From: Treponema sp.
GTDB lineage: Bacteria > Spirochaetota > Spirochaetia > Treponematales > Breznakiellaceae
Direction of reading: 5' to 3'
Assembly: GCA_031266255.1 (NCBI GenBank)
Contig: JAISBK010000136.1
Coordinates: 1 to 5,792, forward strand
Length of the DNA stretch: 5,792 nucleotides
A model generated the notes under the pieces. The model ran no database searches and had not been told where the DNA came from. It saw only the letters and a program-made list of their open reading frames with translations. Below are positions 5,536 through 5,792 of the stretch, in pieces. How positions within the stretch are numbered: the stretch's first letter is position 1; every line of letters begins with the position of its first letter. Both the position numbers and the translations under genes were made by a program.

Positions 5536-5792
5536 ATTATTCGCATTATTGTTTATGCCCTCGTATCCTGCGGGCTTACGGTGGTACTGATTCCCTTGGT
5601 GATTAAAGTCTGTAAAAAACAGGGGTGGTATGACCAGGTCAATAGCCGGAAAGTACATTCCGGGGATATTCCCCGGCTGGGAAGTGTCGGGTTTGTGCCG
5701 GTCTTTATCGGAGCCTCGTTACTCTACCTCGCAGGTCAAAAAACCCCTCTGCATACCTACCTTCCCCTATTTGCCGGTGGCTTGCTGGTCTT
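5536..5792 (+). CDS. WecA/TagO-type undecaprenyl-phosphate sugar-1-phosphate transferase, N-terminal part
   Basis: Such integral membrane enzymes transfer a HexNAc-1-phosphate from UDP-sugar to undecaprenyl phosphate, the first step in making lipid-linked glycans. The visible 85 residues begin with a membrane segment (IRIIVYALVSCGLTVVLIP). The cytoplasmic loop follows with the family signature DQVNSRKVHSGDIPRLGSVG (33-52). Then come two hydrophobic stretches (GFVPVFIGASLLYL; LPLFAGGLLV). The catalytic Asp motifs lie beyond the right edge. The signature has Gly-Ser where most members have Gly-Gly (RLGG). The start is chosen at ATT 5536, because family members as I recall (B. subtilis TagO, MIRIVVAF...) align with their Met at this codon and because of the Shine-Dalgarno. 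The first standard in-frame start, GTG at 5581, would remove half of the first membrane segment. Either an AUU start is used or the start codon is mutated. It is probably co-transcribed with the wzz-like gene (204 nt apart). The choice between WecA-, TagO- or WbpL-like specificity is open. Confidence 0.85.
   Translation, partial: MIRIIVYALVSCGLTVVLIPLVIKVCKKQGWYDQVNSRKVHSGDIPRLGSVGFVPVFIGASLLYLAGQKTPLHTYLPLFAGGLLV

Noticed and set aside
5393..5590. 65-codon plus-strand open frame
   Set aside because: No homology recognised, and it overlaps the glycosyltransferase start in another frame. Only its middle (5426-5449) may be part of a decayed gene, reported separately.

Overview
The window looks like spirochaete chromosome, most likely a Treponema or close relative. 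This rests on the style of the RpoC sequence (trigger-loop insertion, signature segments) and a moderate G+C content. The genus is inference; no database search was possible.

Layout. (1) Positions 1-2850 carry the C-terminal two thirds of rpoC, the beta' subunit of RNA polymerase, entering from the left edge and intact to its stop. A GC-rich hairpin with a T-rich tail follows and probably ends the rpoBC transcript. (2) Positions about 2911-4021 form a small graveyard of mobile elements. It starts with an orphan extended -10 promoter and a short start-codon stub. Next comes a complete but dead IS1-family element (3041-3810, 770 bp) with 23-bp imperfect terminal inverted repeats. Its single transposase gene, on the minus strand, has three separate lesions. 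Directly abutting it is the C-terminal end of an unrelated plus-strand transposase, probably of the ISKra4 type. No target-site duplication is visible around the IS1-type element, so the junctions have been rearranged. (3) From 4063 a polysaccharide locus begins. A near-consensus sigma-70 promoter is followed by a leader of about 210 nt containing a terminator-like hairpin, and then by a 340-residue Wzz/GumC-type chain-length determinant. (4) After a 204-bp gap with a hairpin, an ops-like motif and a possible decayed signal-peptide gene, a WecA/TagO-type polyprenyl-phosphate sugar-1-phosphate transferase runs off the right edge. Its natural start falls on an ATT codon behind a strong Shine-Dalgarno sequence.

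How the parts fit. Wzz-type proteins set the chain length of surface glycans, and WecA/TagO-type enzymes load the first sugar phosphate onto the lipid carrier. The right part is therefore probably the start of an envelope or exopolysaccharide operon placed just behind the rpoBC operon. The mobile-element debris marks the join. The most rewarding points are the leader before the wzz-like gene, the non-canonical start of the glycosyltransferase, and the reconstructable decay of the IS1-type transposase. I found no clear sign of a wholly new system.
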